From Membranipora membranacea (Eukaryota > Bryozoa > Gymnolaemata > Cheilostomatida > Membraniporidae): a stretch of 64,000 nt of DNA. The position numbers and the translations under genes are program-made. Positions 47,035 through 58,229 of this stretch are shown in pieces. The notes under the pieces are model-generated. The model worked only from the letters and a program-made list of their open reading frames with translations. It did not search any database and was not told the origin of the DNA. The stretch covers positions 62,001 through 126,000 of the forward strand of contig OU612067.1 in the NCBI GenBank assembly GCA_914767715.1. Reading direction: 5' to 3'. Each line of letters opens with the position of its first letter. The stretch's first letter is position 1.

Positions 47035-47959
47035 TAGATGTGAAATGTCAGCGGTAACAGTATGTGTCTTGCTTTTTTGCTTGTTTTGTCTTGCTTGTTG
47101 TGATAGTGTATCTGTTGAGCAAGCTGGATGTGTCATTACATTCCCCGAGAGTGTTGCGCTCTATATAAGAAAGAAGTAATTGAAAATGATATGTTGCAGA
47201 TAGTAAACTTACTGGCAAATACTCAATGACAAAATGCGTGGTCATGAGTGATAAATATTCGGATAAGACGCACTGAGAGAGGCCGAAACGTTGCTATTAT
47301 ACGACTACCACCAACTACAAATTCCAGAAAATCTTGGGGTTGTCATGAGCATCATAGATATGTGATTTGGAGTATTGGACAAATGTTCAGACCTGATCAA
47401 ACAAAAAGATATCCTCGAAAGTTGTCCCTTCATAAATGATGAGTATATAGCTCCTAATAAAGCCATCAGGCTATTTTTGATTTGGTTCTCCCAAACTCCC
47501 TGGTTCTCCACAATCCTCAAATTCTATCACCCCCCAGGTTTCTTAGAATGATAATTGTGTTGCTAAAACTAAAAAGTATGTATCATGAACAGGTAATAAA
47601 TTGACATTAAATAACATACTGAATAGAATCTTATTTTACTGTCAATCACCATCATCACCATCATCACCATTATAGAAATAGAAGCAAAAAGCTAACAGCG
47701 TAACACCATGTGCATACTAGGGTGTTACTAACTTAACAATGAGAGCATGATTTGAACTGTAACACAATTTGGCTGCAAAAGAGATCCTCTCGACCACCTG
47801 TCCCACTCCGACTTACCGCATTTAAGCTTAATGTCAAGCGGCAGACGGCAGACGGCCAACCCTATTCCGTGTCGACGGGTCAATCCAGAGAGGCAAAAAA
47901 AACCGGGTGGTTTTATTTTCGCAAATAACGGACGGTACTGCTTCCTGAGAGTCAGCATA

Positions 47960-48735
47960 CCACGCAGTTGGTAGCTGAAGCAATCTGCACTGCAGTGAAT
48001 GATTCAAGCATTCGGGTGGATCATGTTTGCCCAGTCAAACATGATTTTATAGGAGAACTATGAGCCATGTTATCGCATCGGCCCCATAATAACGACAATC
48101 AAACAGCGACGGCTTGCGCGCGCTTATAACTTAGCGATAGTTTCCATGTGTTTGCTGCGTCATATAAGGTTCAGTGGTAGGTAACGTCGGCCAAACTCCA
48201 AGCGCTGCGCTGATCCATAGATTGGGTTTTCACTTACCGAGCCAGTCTGCAATCAGTACCTTAAGTATAAGTAGTTCTAAACTCCTGGGGTTCCTCATAA
48301 GTACTAGGCAGAGTCACCTTAGATATAACGATCAAAATCAGTCTTGTTCTCGCTCTCATTTTTCATCAGCAGCGTTTTCTTCCTTCCGGCGGGGTTCAGA
48401 GAGCACTCACAGAGGCAGCACTGCAGCGCCGCACAGGCGGGTACACGCGATGCAAAGACGCCAAGGAGCGCAGGCGAGATATCGAAGTGTGGCGTTGAGG
48501 CCTATGACCCATGGTGAAGCAGCGCTCTTCACTTTCACGTGGCAGCGCAACCAGCTATTGCTTTTTGATGCACGCTTGTCCATACCGCCATACGCCGCAG
48601 CAGCGGCCAGTCCATCGGCTCCCTTGTGTTCAGTGCGTGCGGGTTGCTTCTGCAGGTGGCGCACCAGGTGCTACTCCGCGTCGCCGAGTGGCAACCTCTC
48701 GCAATGTCAGGGAATGTCGTCCGTGCAGAACACAG
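47960..48735 (-). mobile_element. inverted single copy of the 38-41 kb repeat element
   Basis: The reverse complement of this block follows the 38-41 kb element. It shows CGGAGTAGCACCTGGTGCGC near 48670, the GGCCGCTGCTGCGGCGTATG region near 48597, the ATCAGCGC-GCGCTTGG region near 48200, the CAAGCCGTCGCTGTTTGATT region near 48100, and a GATCCACCCGAATGCTTGAA end near 48020. It has one unit, not five. Open frames on both strands here are by-products. Confidence 0.8.
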
Positions 48736-48739
48736 AAAA

Positions 48740-50190
48740 CGGCAAAGTATGGAATTTTTAGATTTATCCTGTTTGTAGTAAATAGTAAAAAAAGGAGATA
48801 TCCTGTATGTTGATAATATCTTCTCATGTAGTATATCAACTAGTTGCAAATATTGTCGGGTTTTATTTTGGACACTACATTACGATTCAAAGGATCTAAC
48901 GATCATCATCCCTGTAAGCTAAAACTTTGCATTATTTATCACGTGCGCTGAGGTCTGATTCAAGATAGATATCTGCCTTAGGTTCAGGTACCGTTTCCTA
49001 CATCTGTAAAATCATGAAAATAACACATTTAAAATAGTAGTTGGCTGTTTCTTGTCGAATGAGTGTTTTAAGGATTTGTGTTTAAGTGAAGCATCCTCAT
49101 CACCTAATCACTTTATCAGGATGATCTGTCAATTATTGAATTGGTCTAGAGTTATCTCAACAGGTCGTTGACAGGCCAGTTTTTGACTGCCTTCTGGAAA
49201 TCTCTGATAACACAATAATGTCCATATATTGAAGACACAATGTTTACCAATATCTTCTGGTTGGTCGATGTGCATCTGATAGTGCATATAAAACTGCAAT
49301 TATCCATGGGTATTGAACATCCTTCTAATGCTACAATTTGGTAGTTTTTAGCTTATTTTACGCTTTTCAGTATTAAAGACTATACCAGGGCCATGAATCT
49401 TGTATTATCATAGTGATGGATTTTTTAAAATTCTAACCGTAGTTCCACATTTCTATACCTGAGACAAGTGCTTAATTCTGTAGCTGGTACATAGATGGCT
49501 GTTCTGATATCTAATCAGGAGCTGAAGTGAGTGCGATTTCACCTCGAACGGAAGCTCCTATGATGGTGTTATCTTAGCATTTGTCATAGAAATTATACTC
49601 AACACACAACTAGCTGGTAACTGAATTAAAATACAACATTTCGACCAAGAGCAGATGTGTGACCTCAGTTACCAGCTGAAATAATTAACTAAGTAGTGTA
49701 ATTAACTGCTACACTTCAAGCTTCATGTCTTTCCAATATCCCAGATCATAACTTAAACTTTAGGCTCTTTTCCCAAAATTAATATTTTGAAATTGTAGAG
49801 TTTTTGCTTTGATTTTTTTTTGTACAAGTGTTTATTGTCTTATAATTGCAAGGAGGATAAGGTTTTTAAAATGTGACTAAAGATTACAAAGGGGCTTATC
49901 AGATAATTCGAAACTGTTATAGTTATGAGAAATTTTAATTTTTTTTGTATTCCCAATTGAATAACAATTAATCCACTACAGTGTCAACTCATGCTGTGAT
50001 TAATTTTGCCTGCCTGACCTAAATCTGGTTTAGCCTCTAGTAAGGGAACTGCTGATATGTCATACTATTTATTAACAAACATTATTGATATGGTAACTTG
50101 TTGATTGTGTTAAGCAAAAGAAAATATGCAACTTAGTAGCTGAAGGTCTGACAAGTGACATAGATGAGTCTAGGAGTTACTCCTTGGATG
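48740..50190. other. no gene seen
   Basis: AT-rich sequence with no supported exon or repeat. It separates the repeat element from the 3' end of the CARD-LRR gene. Confidence 0.5.
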
Positions 50191-50194
50191 AGTG

Positions 50195-50200
50195 TTTATT
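50195..50200 (-). promoter_or_regulatory. candidate polyadenylation signal of the CARD-LRR gene
   Basis: AATAAA on the minus strand, about 430 bp beyond the stop codon at 50629-50631. It is a good match but one of several possible in AT-rich DNA. Confidence 0.4.
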
Positions 50201-50628
50201 TACAAAAATATTTATAAATAGAAACTATGCGTATAAAACACTGGTAACCTTATTATGATAGCATCTTAGGATAGCGTGCCGTGCAAAAAGTATTCTTAGC
50301 TAATTCCGCAAATATTCTTCTGACCAGTGAAATCTCATGCTTGAATTAACTAAGATACCGGTGAGATAAACATCTTTACTCATTTCTTCAGTTCATTTCA
50401 TTTATCATGGAAATAATGAAAAGAAATTAAGAGTCATTTGCCCACACTTAGTAGGAGGACAACTCTGTATAACATACAATGTATAGTGCAATATAGGGAA
50501 TGTTTTCCTTACACTGAATGTGGAGTCGATATATTATCTTAAGAAGACTTTTCAGTTCCGTACCATGAAATTCTCGATTATCTGAATCCACCATACGTAA
50601 ACTCAATGCTGGCGACAACACGGGCGCA

Positions 50629-53600
50629 TCAGCATACTGCCTTACCCCAACTCAGTATTTTTCTATCCGTATTGTACTCAAGGGCTCGATTCAATGCATT
50701 CCTTATATCCACAGCTTCAAACCCGTCTTGCACTAGGTCATCATTATGAATTTCTATATTGTTGTTGCAAACTCCTACTGTCCTCAGAGAGAAGTTGTCG
50801 TGACACAGTACTACTAAAAGCCTGTGAAGTCCTGCGCGATTTATAGAACACAAGTTCAGATAAAGTGTTTGCAGGGAGTTGTTCGTAGCAAGAAAATCTG
50901 CCAGTGCTTCACAACCCTGGTCACCTATGGCATTGTTACTGAGATATAAAGCTGCTAGACTGTAATTAGATGTGAGCGCATCGGCTAACTCAACACAGCC
51001 TGCGGATGTTACTCCACACTTTTCCATGTGTAATTCTCTTAGATTGTCGTACTGGGCTAGTATAAGGCACAAGGCCGACGCCCCGCAGTCACTTATGGTA
51101 TTGTGGCTTATGTCTAGTGTCTGTAGATGCATGTTTGTAGTAAGAGCTGAGGCTAAGTGTTCACACCCCCTTTCTGAGATTTGGTTACCTCGAAGGTTCA
51201 GAGTCTTTAAGGTATGATTATATTCTAAGCCTCGTTTTATTTGCTCACAGTCATCATCAGATAGTTCATTATAACTCAGATCTAGGAACTCTAGAGATGA
51301 GTTATTGGCCAGCATATCAGCTATGTGTACACCAGCGCCAGTCTAAAAAGAGAAATATCACAATTTATATCACTTTTAAAATGATAACCTAAGAACAGCT
51401 AAATGCGTAGCCTTAGTAATAATGTGCTCTGCCTCATTTCTATTATAGGGTGGCGTCACCTGAGCTCTGTGAGGGCTGCTCACAGCTAAATGAACAACAC
51501 TCTGTAAACAATCTCAAGGCATCGATCTATTGTGTACACCTGTTTACAGGCCTCACTGTGCAGTCATTTTTCATTCAGACTTTTTCTATGAAAAAAGCTA
51601 TGAATAATTGGACCTCAATATAGTTGCATTTTTGTGTAAATAAACAGTTCAAACAAGTGTCAAATGGCATGTAAAGAAATGAAAAATGAGTGGGCAAACT
51701 GAAATAAAGTGCAATAACAATTGCAGGCGAAAAGCAGGGCCAGGCAGCCATGACATAGTTTAAAAAACAATTTATGGCTCAAGTTTTAACTAAAGAGAAA
51801 TTGAAAACAAGCTCAATGATCAAATATGAATAATATAAGTTAGATTTGATAAATTAATGAATTGGGATATTTATTGGCGGTTAGTTAGGTCTTTTTTCCT
51901 GATATCTCCATAAATATATGTAACATCCTGCCCTTGTCAGACAAATATCATGACGGGGAATGAATAGAAGATAAAAAGTTCCACGGAACGCAAAAATTCA
52001 CCTCCATTCGAGTTAACTTCTACAATAATCGAATAGATGAAGAAAGACAATCTCCATCCATTGTCGACTCAGAATGTACTTTTACGTTGAGCAATGTTGT
52101 ATCTGCCATAGCAAAGGGATGGTAGAGTTTGTTTATTTTTTTGGTGGTTGAGGAATGTAGGCCTTAGTACTTTATCAGTATCTGGGTATATCCTGTATAT
52201 ATCCTGTATATATCCTGTATATATCCTGTATATATCCTGTATATATCCTGTATATGCTGTGTATCAGAAGGAGAATGGTAGACCTACCTGCAGGTGAGTG
52301 TGACAGAGGATAAGCTCCCTGATAGATCCGTTTCTACACATAGCTTTACTGAGTACTTCTAGTCCTGCGTTCTGTAGAGGATTAAGTCGGAGGTTAAGTT
52401 TCTCCAGACACCTGTTACCCTGTATACCAGGTGATAACTTGAGCATACCGCGCTCACTCAGCCTGTTCTTACCCAGATTCAGGTGTGAGATAACATTGTA
52501 CTTTCTCAGTACCTCACCGAGAGGAGTGCAGCTAGTGTTACCAAAGTTCTCATCGTATACTTCCAGAGACACGATTGGCTGAAGGCATTCAGCTGTGTCA
52601 CCAATCAGATCTGGTTGTTCACTGATACTACGTGGCCTGGCCTGCTGCACACTGCAGTGTTTAGTTGTCAATGAAAATGTCCATTTGTTAGCTTTGGCTC
52701 CAATAATGAAGACGTCATTGAGGGCTTCTAACAAGTTACTGATTTGTTTCTGGTCTTCATGAATGCGCAGAAGTTCTCTAAGCCTGTCAAACCATCCATC
52801 ACCGTGCTCAAGTATTCTGTCTATGATGAGCTGGTTAGATTCTTGTTGGTTACAGTCACACACTCTCATTGTCTCTATTTCATTCTCACTAATAAGTGAC
52901 TCTGATAGGAAACATTCCCAAACTCGATCTGGCTTTAAACGCTCCACAATAATATCCTGAGCCAAACACATTATCTGCCATGACCTGTAAATTTAAACAG
53001 TACATTGTAGAACTGAGTAAAGAAAAATATGTGATTACAATTAACAGCACTCATCAACATGGAAATGTGTTAGTGATCAACAGCCAATTGACAATTAATA
53101 GGATTTTTTTACCTATTACACAATCAGCAGTGATAATGGGATAATAATAACAGAAGAATTGTAAATATGTGTTCTGTCTGTTTATCAGCATTCCAAATAT
53201 GACCACCAGCGACCTAATTGGCAAAAAAAGTCCAGAAGCTAGTTACATTAATCATACTCAGAACACGCTCAAGTATTTGAGCAGAGCAAAAAATTAGCAA
53301 TTATCCTTCATGGGTGAAAATGTTTAATACTTAAAGTGACAGTACTATTAGAAAAGTGGATATACTACCCAAGTAACTCGAATATTGTGAGTTCATAGGG
53401 CAAATAAAAGTAATGAAAACATGAAAATTGTGGAAAATAGCAATTAGTTTTTTTTTCAATTATTTTAGCAAGGATCATAGTAGATCATAGTGGTCAGGGG
53501 GAGGCAATAAATCACTATGATCCACTACGATCCCAATTTTCAGACTTTGCAGCAGTTTTACTGCAATTAGGTTCACAGGCTGTTTTATTTCATATGCCCT

Positions 53601-56600
53601 AATGACTTTTCAGACTGAGATCTTTAAAACCATACCAAACATGGCCTAGTAGGACTGTCACTTTAAGAAGTTGTGCCCACACAGATGCTCTAACCCTGCC
53701 ACTCTCTCTGCTCTAACCTAGCCTTGCCTAGCCTAGCCTGGCCTTCTGGACCCTCTCATTTTCCACACCCTGTTCAGTGCCTGACTGGATGTCTCACCAT
53801 ATTCTTACTTCGTATCTTACCTCATTCTGGCAGCGTATAAATTCTGATAAATCTCATCGATATCATCATCGTCTTCTTCGCTGATGTGCAAGGACGTTGT
53901 GTCATTCAGCTTCTCCAGAGAAAGAGCTTTCCTCACCTCATCCCATAGCTGCATCACCTCCTGTAAAAGGAACGAGGGATACAGTGTACTTTACAGATAC
54001 CAGACAAGCTCTCAAGAGCCTACGCAAGGAGAACACTTGTTTGTAGGGAAAGTTATTACCAGTGTGAAATCTATGCTTACGACCACATGCGATCCAAGAA
54101 AGATAATTATCTTACACCTATCATTAGCCCTACTAGTACTGCCATACATACATAATTATCACGATGTGAAACTGTATAACAACAGACAAGGAAGAAGGCA
54201 TGCTCATTGGTCCTACTCAAATAAACACACACCAGATGACACAAGATGGAAATTTAAAAGTACAATCCTGTATCCACTTTATTCACTGCTGATAAGCAGG
54301 ATATAATTACAGGATACTGGTTAGGGTGTTCAGGGTTTATGTCACATGTGAGCTGGTTAATGGCTGTTCTCATTGTCATTTATACGACTGATTGTTGTCC
54401 ACAGGCCAATGACTAATATAATATAATATAACATTACATAATATAATACTATGTTGTATACCAGCATGAGTAGATCCCTGATTTAGAGAAGTCAAGTGAC
54501 CTTTCACCGTCTGTAATCTGATCCCTCAGGCAGTGCACTTCTCACTACCCATCATAACATCTTTTTATGAATTTTTGAAGTTGCTTTGCAACAACAAATT
54601 GCAATCAATCTATGAGAAAGCCTTGGATTTTAATACATTTGTTGTAGAATATGAACATAGGCTACCATCCCCATACCTCAGTAGTGTGTGAGATTCTTTT
54701 AGGCAGCGTAGATGCCTTGTAGGAGTAGTTTCTGGGTGGTTTCCTTGGTCGTTTTTTCACCACAGATGCAGTAAGATCTGTGCCTGAGTTAGACTTCTGC
54801 ACTCCTGAGAGCCGACACTGCTCAGAATACTGGGTATCACAGCCATCAGCATAAGGTATATTCTCTGTAAAACCCACTGACTTTCTTGGTGGTGGGGATT
54901 TGATTGTCGATTCATCACCGGAGGACATGGATAGGTCTGCCTGTGAGAGAAATGCAAATATTTGTCATCACAAATAGCAAAGTGAATCATTGAAAAGGAT
55001 CGTGTTACATTTATTTGACATGTAGTGAGGTTGTTTTATCCCCTGCCACGAGCATGTGAGGTAGTCAAGAGTCATATCCGCTCATAAAAAATACATGTGA
55101 TTCAATCAACCAAGCCAAATTAATTAATCACATTCTATGGATCCTAACAGATTGATATTATTCATTAGGTTGTACATATCGGTACAATTGGAGGATGGGT
55201 AAGTAAATACAAATGAGACGCCCTGTTAAATCCTAAAACCTTCCGAAAAGTATCTGATTTTGGTTACAATTATTCTTCTTTCAGTTTGACAAACATTCCA
55301 AACACTCCTAAAAGCCCATATATGATGGAGGAGAACGTCTCAGCTAAGTAGGAGGTTTAACCTCCCATAACCGTAGGAGGTACCTACCTCTGGGGGTGGG
55401 TATGGTACCTACCTCCGGGTGTGGTTTTAGTGTGCTATTAGCAGACAAGTGACCCATCAGACTAAGTCGTGCTGGGCGTGGAGGAAGCTTCGGTGAATCT
55501 AAGCTTTCGAGAAAGTCTGTATTGGCGGAGAGACGAAGAGGCGGTCTTCTGACTGAGGGAGGGGTGAGGTCCTCCTGTGGAATCATCTCAACAGAACCTG
55601 AGAATTAAATACTATGTTTAGGGAGGGACTTTACAGAGTAGTGGTGATAGGAAAAATAGCAGTATGTTTGAGTGAAACGAAGATTAGAATATGTTTGCAG
55701 TGTGTCTCCCTCCACTTATACAATATGAATATACGTTAAATATTTGTCTTCGTCTGTAACAATCAAGTTGTCCAGCTGATACTACTCCACACACAAAGTA
55801 AGTTACCGCTGAACTTACCTTCACTGTGTCCGATGGCTGAACTTACCTTCACTATGTCGGATGCCCATGATCTGATCACTTTCTGTGGGTACTGGTGGTA
55901 GTGGGAACATAAAAGGTTTGATATTCACGTAACAATTGTCTGTATTGTACTTCTTATTTGAAGAGTCGGGTGAAGTAGCTATCTTCTCTATGTCTGCGGT
56001 TGGTATGAGTTCTATCCTTGGCTCCGTAGTTTGCTCTATCGGTGTCGTAGCCTATCAATGTTTACAAGAACCAAGTTTACTGCCTACCAACTATCACAGT
56101 AAAACAGACCGGATAAATGTGTTGTCATTTTTAATGGTTGCATCATATCAGGAACTTCCTATATGTAATTATCACCCACGGTCTGTATGGTAGATACGTC
56201 TATACGGTCTGTACGATCATCTATCTGTGATCATCTATCTATATGATGTAGCCTATGTAGCTTGGTGCCAATGGATACCAAGTAATAATTTGATCTAATT
56301 TGACTTTAAATTACATCAATTTTCTCTGTTAATGATGATGTTGCTCATGTGACTTGACCGAATACTGAGCTTACCATAGGTGAGGTCCGCTGAAGCTGTG
56401 CTAGCCTGAATGCTGTCTCAAATGTGAAAACTTCAGGCTTGTCGTTGTTGTTCAGATTTGTCTTCTCCATGCCTGATGGTGAGGCAGGATTGCTGCTGCT
56501 ATTATTACTGCGCTTAGAAAGTCGTCGCTCTCGGGCAAAGTTAGCCGCCTCGATGGGTAGTATATCTGGAGCTGCTTGCCCTGAGAGAGTCATATTGGGA

Positions 56601-58228
56601 TGTGCGTAGCTTACAAATGTACCTGTAACAAATAATCAGTTTGGTAATTATAGTGTACCAGTATCTGTTACAAGTCAAATCATAATCGGTGACTAAGGCT
56701 AGGGTGTGTAATACGGTATCACAACACCCTGTCCCTGGACCCTGACACCGCCTGTCATAACAGCTGTACGAATGAGCACAGACTCACATCAACAAGGCAC
56801 CCAACTTATTTTTTATCTACCGATTTTCTAGTAAATCGAAAAAACTCCTCTATTCTGACAGTCTGTTTCAGAGCAAATAACAGTATAGGTGGCATAGGTG
56901 TAAAACAACAGTAAAATCAGTATCTTGTTTCACAAATTATATATGTTCACAGAGTAAGGATATATCCTCACTCTGTGATATGTTCCTATGAGTATATGAT
57001 GTTCAGTCAAGTGAAAATTGAGTTAAATATGGAGTACTCTCGTGGCAAAAGATTATGTAAAACTTTCTCACATTAGCATCATTTCCTTGTGTTTATGTTC
57101 TCAAGTGCAAACGCTTTTCTTTTCAATGATGAAGCAACTCATTCAAATTATAGAAGAAAGAAACTTTCCATTGCGCTACAAAAAGTTTGCAACCATGATG
57201 AGTGCTTGCGAGATCTTGTGACAAAGAAAAACTCATCAGTTTATTTTGATTTTGAAGGACAAAAACTGTTCATGTGACTCATCAACAAATTAAAACTGCA
57301 ATAAATCTTGATAGTTGATCAAGCCGACACGCCCGCCACCAACCCGCCCACAACCAACCAGCCCACCAGCGTGAGAATTTAATCAGCTTGGATTATCACA
57401 GCTGAGTGAGCCGCCCCCCTCCTCACGAACTGGTTAATCCATCTCAGTGATCCAGGATGTTACACTACTTCACCACAATGATATCAACAAATACTGTTTG
57501 CTATGTGAACCTAAATCTCACACTTATCTGAGAGTCAGTGGGTGGGAAGGTCGGTCAGGGGAAGGTATATGGGCGAGCTGGGGGTCGGATGGTTGGGTTT
57601 GGTACTCGTACTGTGATAAGAAGATCTCCTGTTCTACATATCGATCATGTCACAGACACGTAGAGAAAACGATAAAGCTTTATAATACGTTTGAATATAC
57701 AGGACTTGAAACTGCTGCAGATTTTATATTGTTATTATTGCTCCCCATTTGTTGTGCGAGAGGTAATGTACCAGCCCTAGCCTTACCAAACATACTCACA
57801 ATAAAACACAAATATGTAAAACATTGCTGCGATTTTTTTCCAAATGAATGCCGACTTTCGACACCATCGAGCTCATCAGGGGATGTATTTTGCAACATTC
57901 ATAAAGTCTAAAAACATAAACTTCATTCACACAACTTTATCGGTGATTTTCACTCTGATTATCCGTAGATGATGTCATCGGCACTAATGACTAGATCATC
58001 GGCTCACATCGGTTAGTTTTCTCAGGTCAATAAACAAACTCCAATCATAAATAGATTCAGTGGTCATTCATTTCTCTAAAACTATTCTGTCCACAGATTT
58101 GTGACGGCCTGTGACCCCGATCAAACCGTAATATTTCCCCATTGTTATCTTAGTATGCATATCCATGATGATGAGTGTTAGAGGCGATGATGTTATGAGC
58201 ATTTACCTGAGCTGGGAAGGTCAGCCAT
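50629..58228 (-). CDS. CARD-like plus leucine-rich-repeat protein, eight intact exons
   Basis: Exons (minus): 58228-58207, 56622-56375, 56051-55847, 55597-55413, 54940-54677, 53960-53821, 52984-52288, 51342-50629. All have AG/GT borders, phases agree at every junction, and they sum to 2475 bases (824 residues). The start MADLPSSG is split over the first intron. Residues 1-355 are disordered and Ser/Pro-rich, with possible docking motifs CYVNI and LPPRPAR. Residues about 366-447 resemble a CARD (VWECFLSESLISENEIETMR, LIIDRILEHGDGWFDRL). Residues about 520-787 hold roughly ten 28-residue ribonuclease-inhibitor-type LRRs (LEFLDLSYNELSD, LKTLNLRGNQIS). No NACHT or transmembrane segment lies between. 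Such proteins usually act as cytoplasmic innate-immune or apoptosis adaptors. That role is inference. The CARD could instead be another death-fold domain. Confidence 0.85.
52187..52256. repeat. 11-bp tandem repeat CTGTATATATC, six copies
   Basis: A short minisatellite in intron 7 of the CARD-LRR gene, starting about 30 bp beyond the 5' splice site at 52288. Confidence 0.9.
55384..55430 (-). promoter_or_regulatory. duplicated 5' splice site at exon 4 of the CARD-LRR gene
   Basis: On the minus strand GGAG/GTAGGTACC at the exon end (55413) is followed 25 bp later by AGAG/GTAGGTACC. Use of the second site would lengthen the exon by 25 bases and shift the frame. Confidence 0.5.
55808..55866 (-). 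promoter_or_regulatory. duplicated 5' splice site at exon 3 of the CARD-LRR gene
   Basis: A 28-bp tandem duplication repeats AGTGAAG/GTAAGTTC. The proximal donor (55847) keeps the frame to exon 4. Use of the distal one would add 28 bases and reach a TGA before it. Confidence 0.55.
56948..56977. repeat. CACAGAGTAAGG palindrome, third locus
   Basis: A 30-bp palindrome with one mismatch, the same as at 34500-34566, in intron 1 of the CARD-LRR gene. Confidence 0.8.
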
Positions 58229-58229
58229 T

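Noticed and set aside
48174-48849. Overlapping open frames on both strands up to 195 residues
   Set aside because: They fall in the inverted copy of the repeat element. GC-rich repeat DNA gives long open frames on both strands.
53884-54306. 140-residue plus-strand frame
   Set aside because: It overlaps exon 6 of the CARD-LRR gene in antisense and has no recognisable domain or splice support.
57447-57911. 154-residue plus-strand frame
   Set aside because: It lies inside intron 1 of the CARD-LRR gene on the opposite strand, low complexity in parts, no family resemblance.
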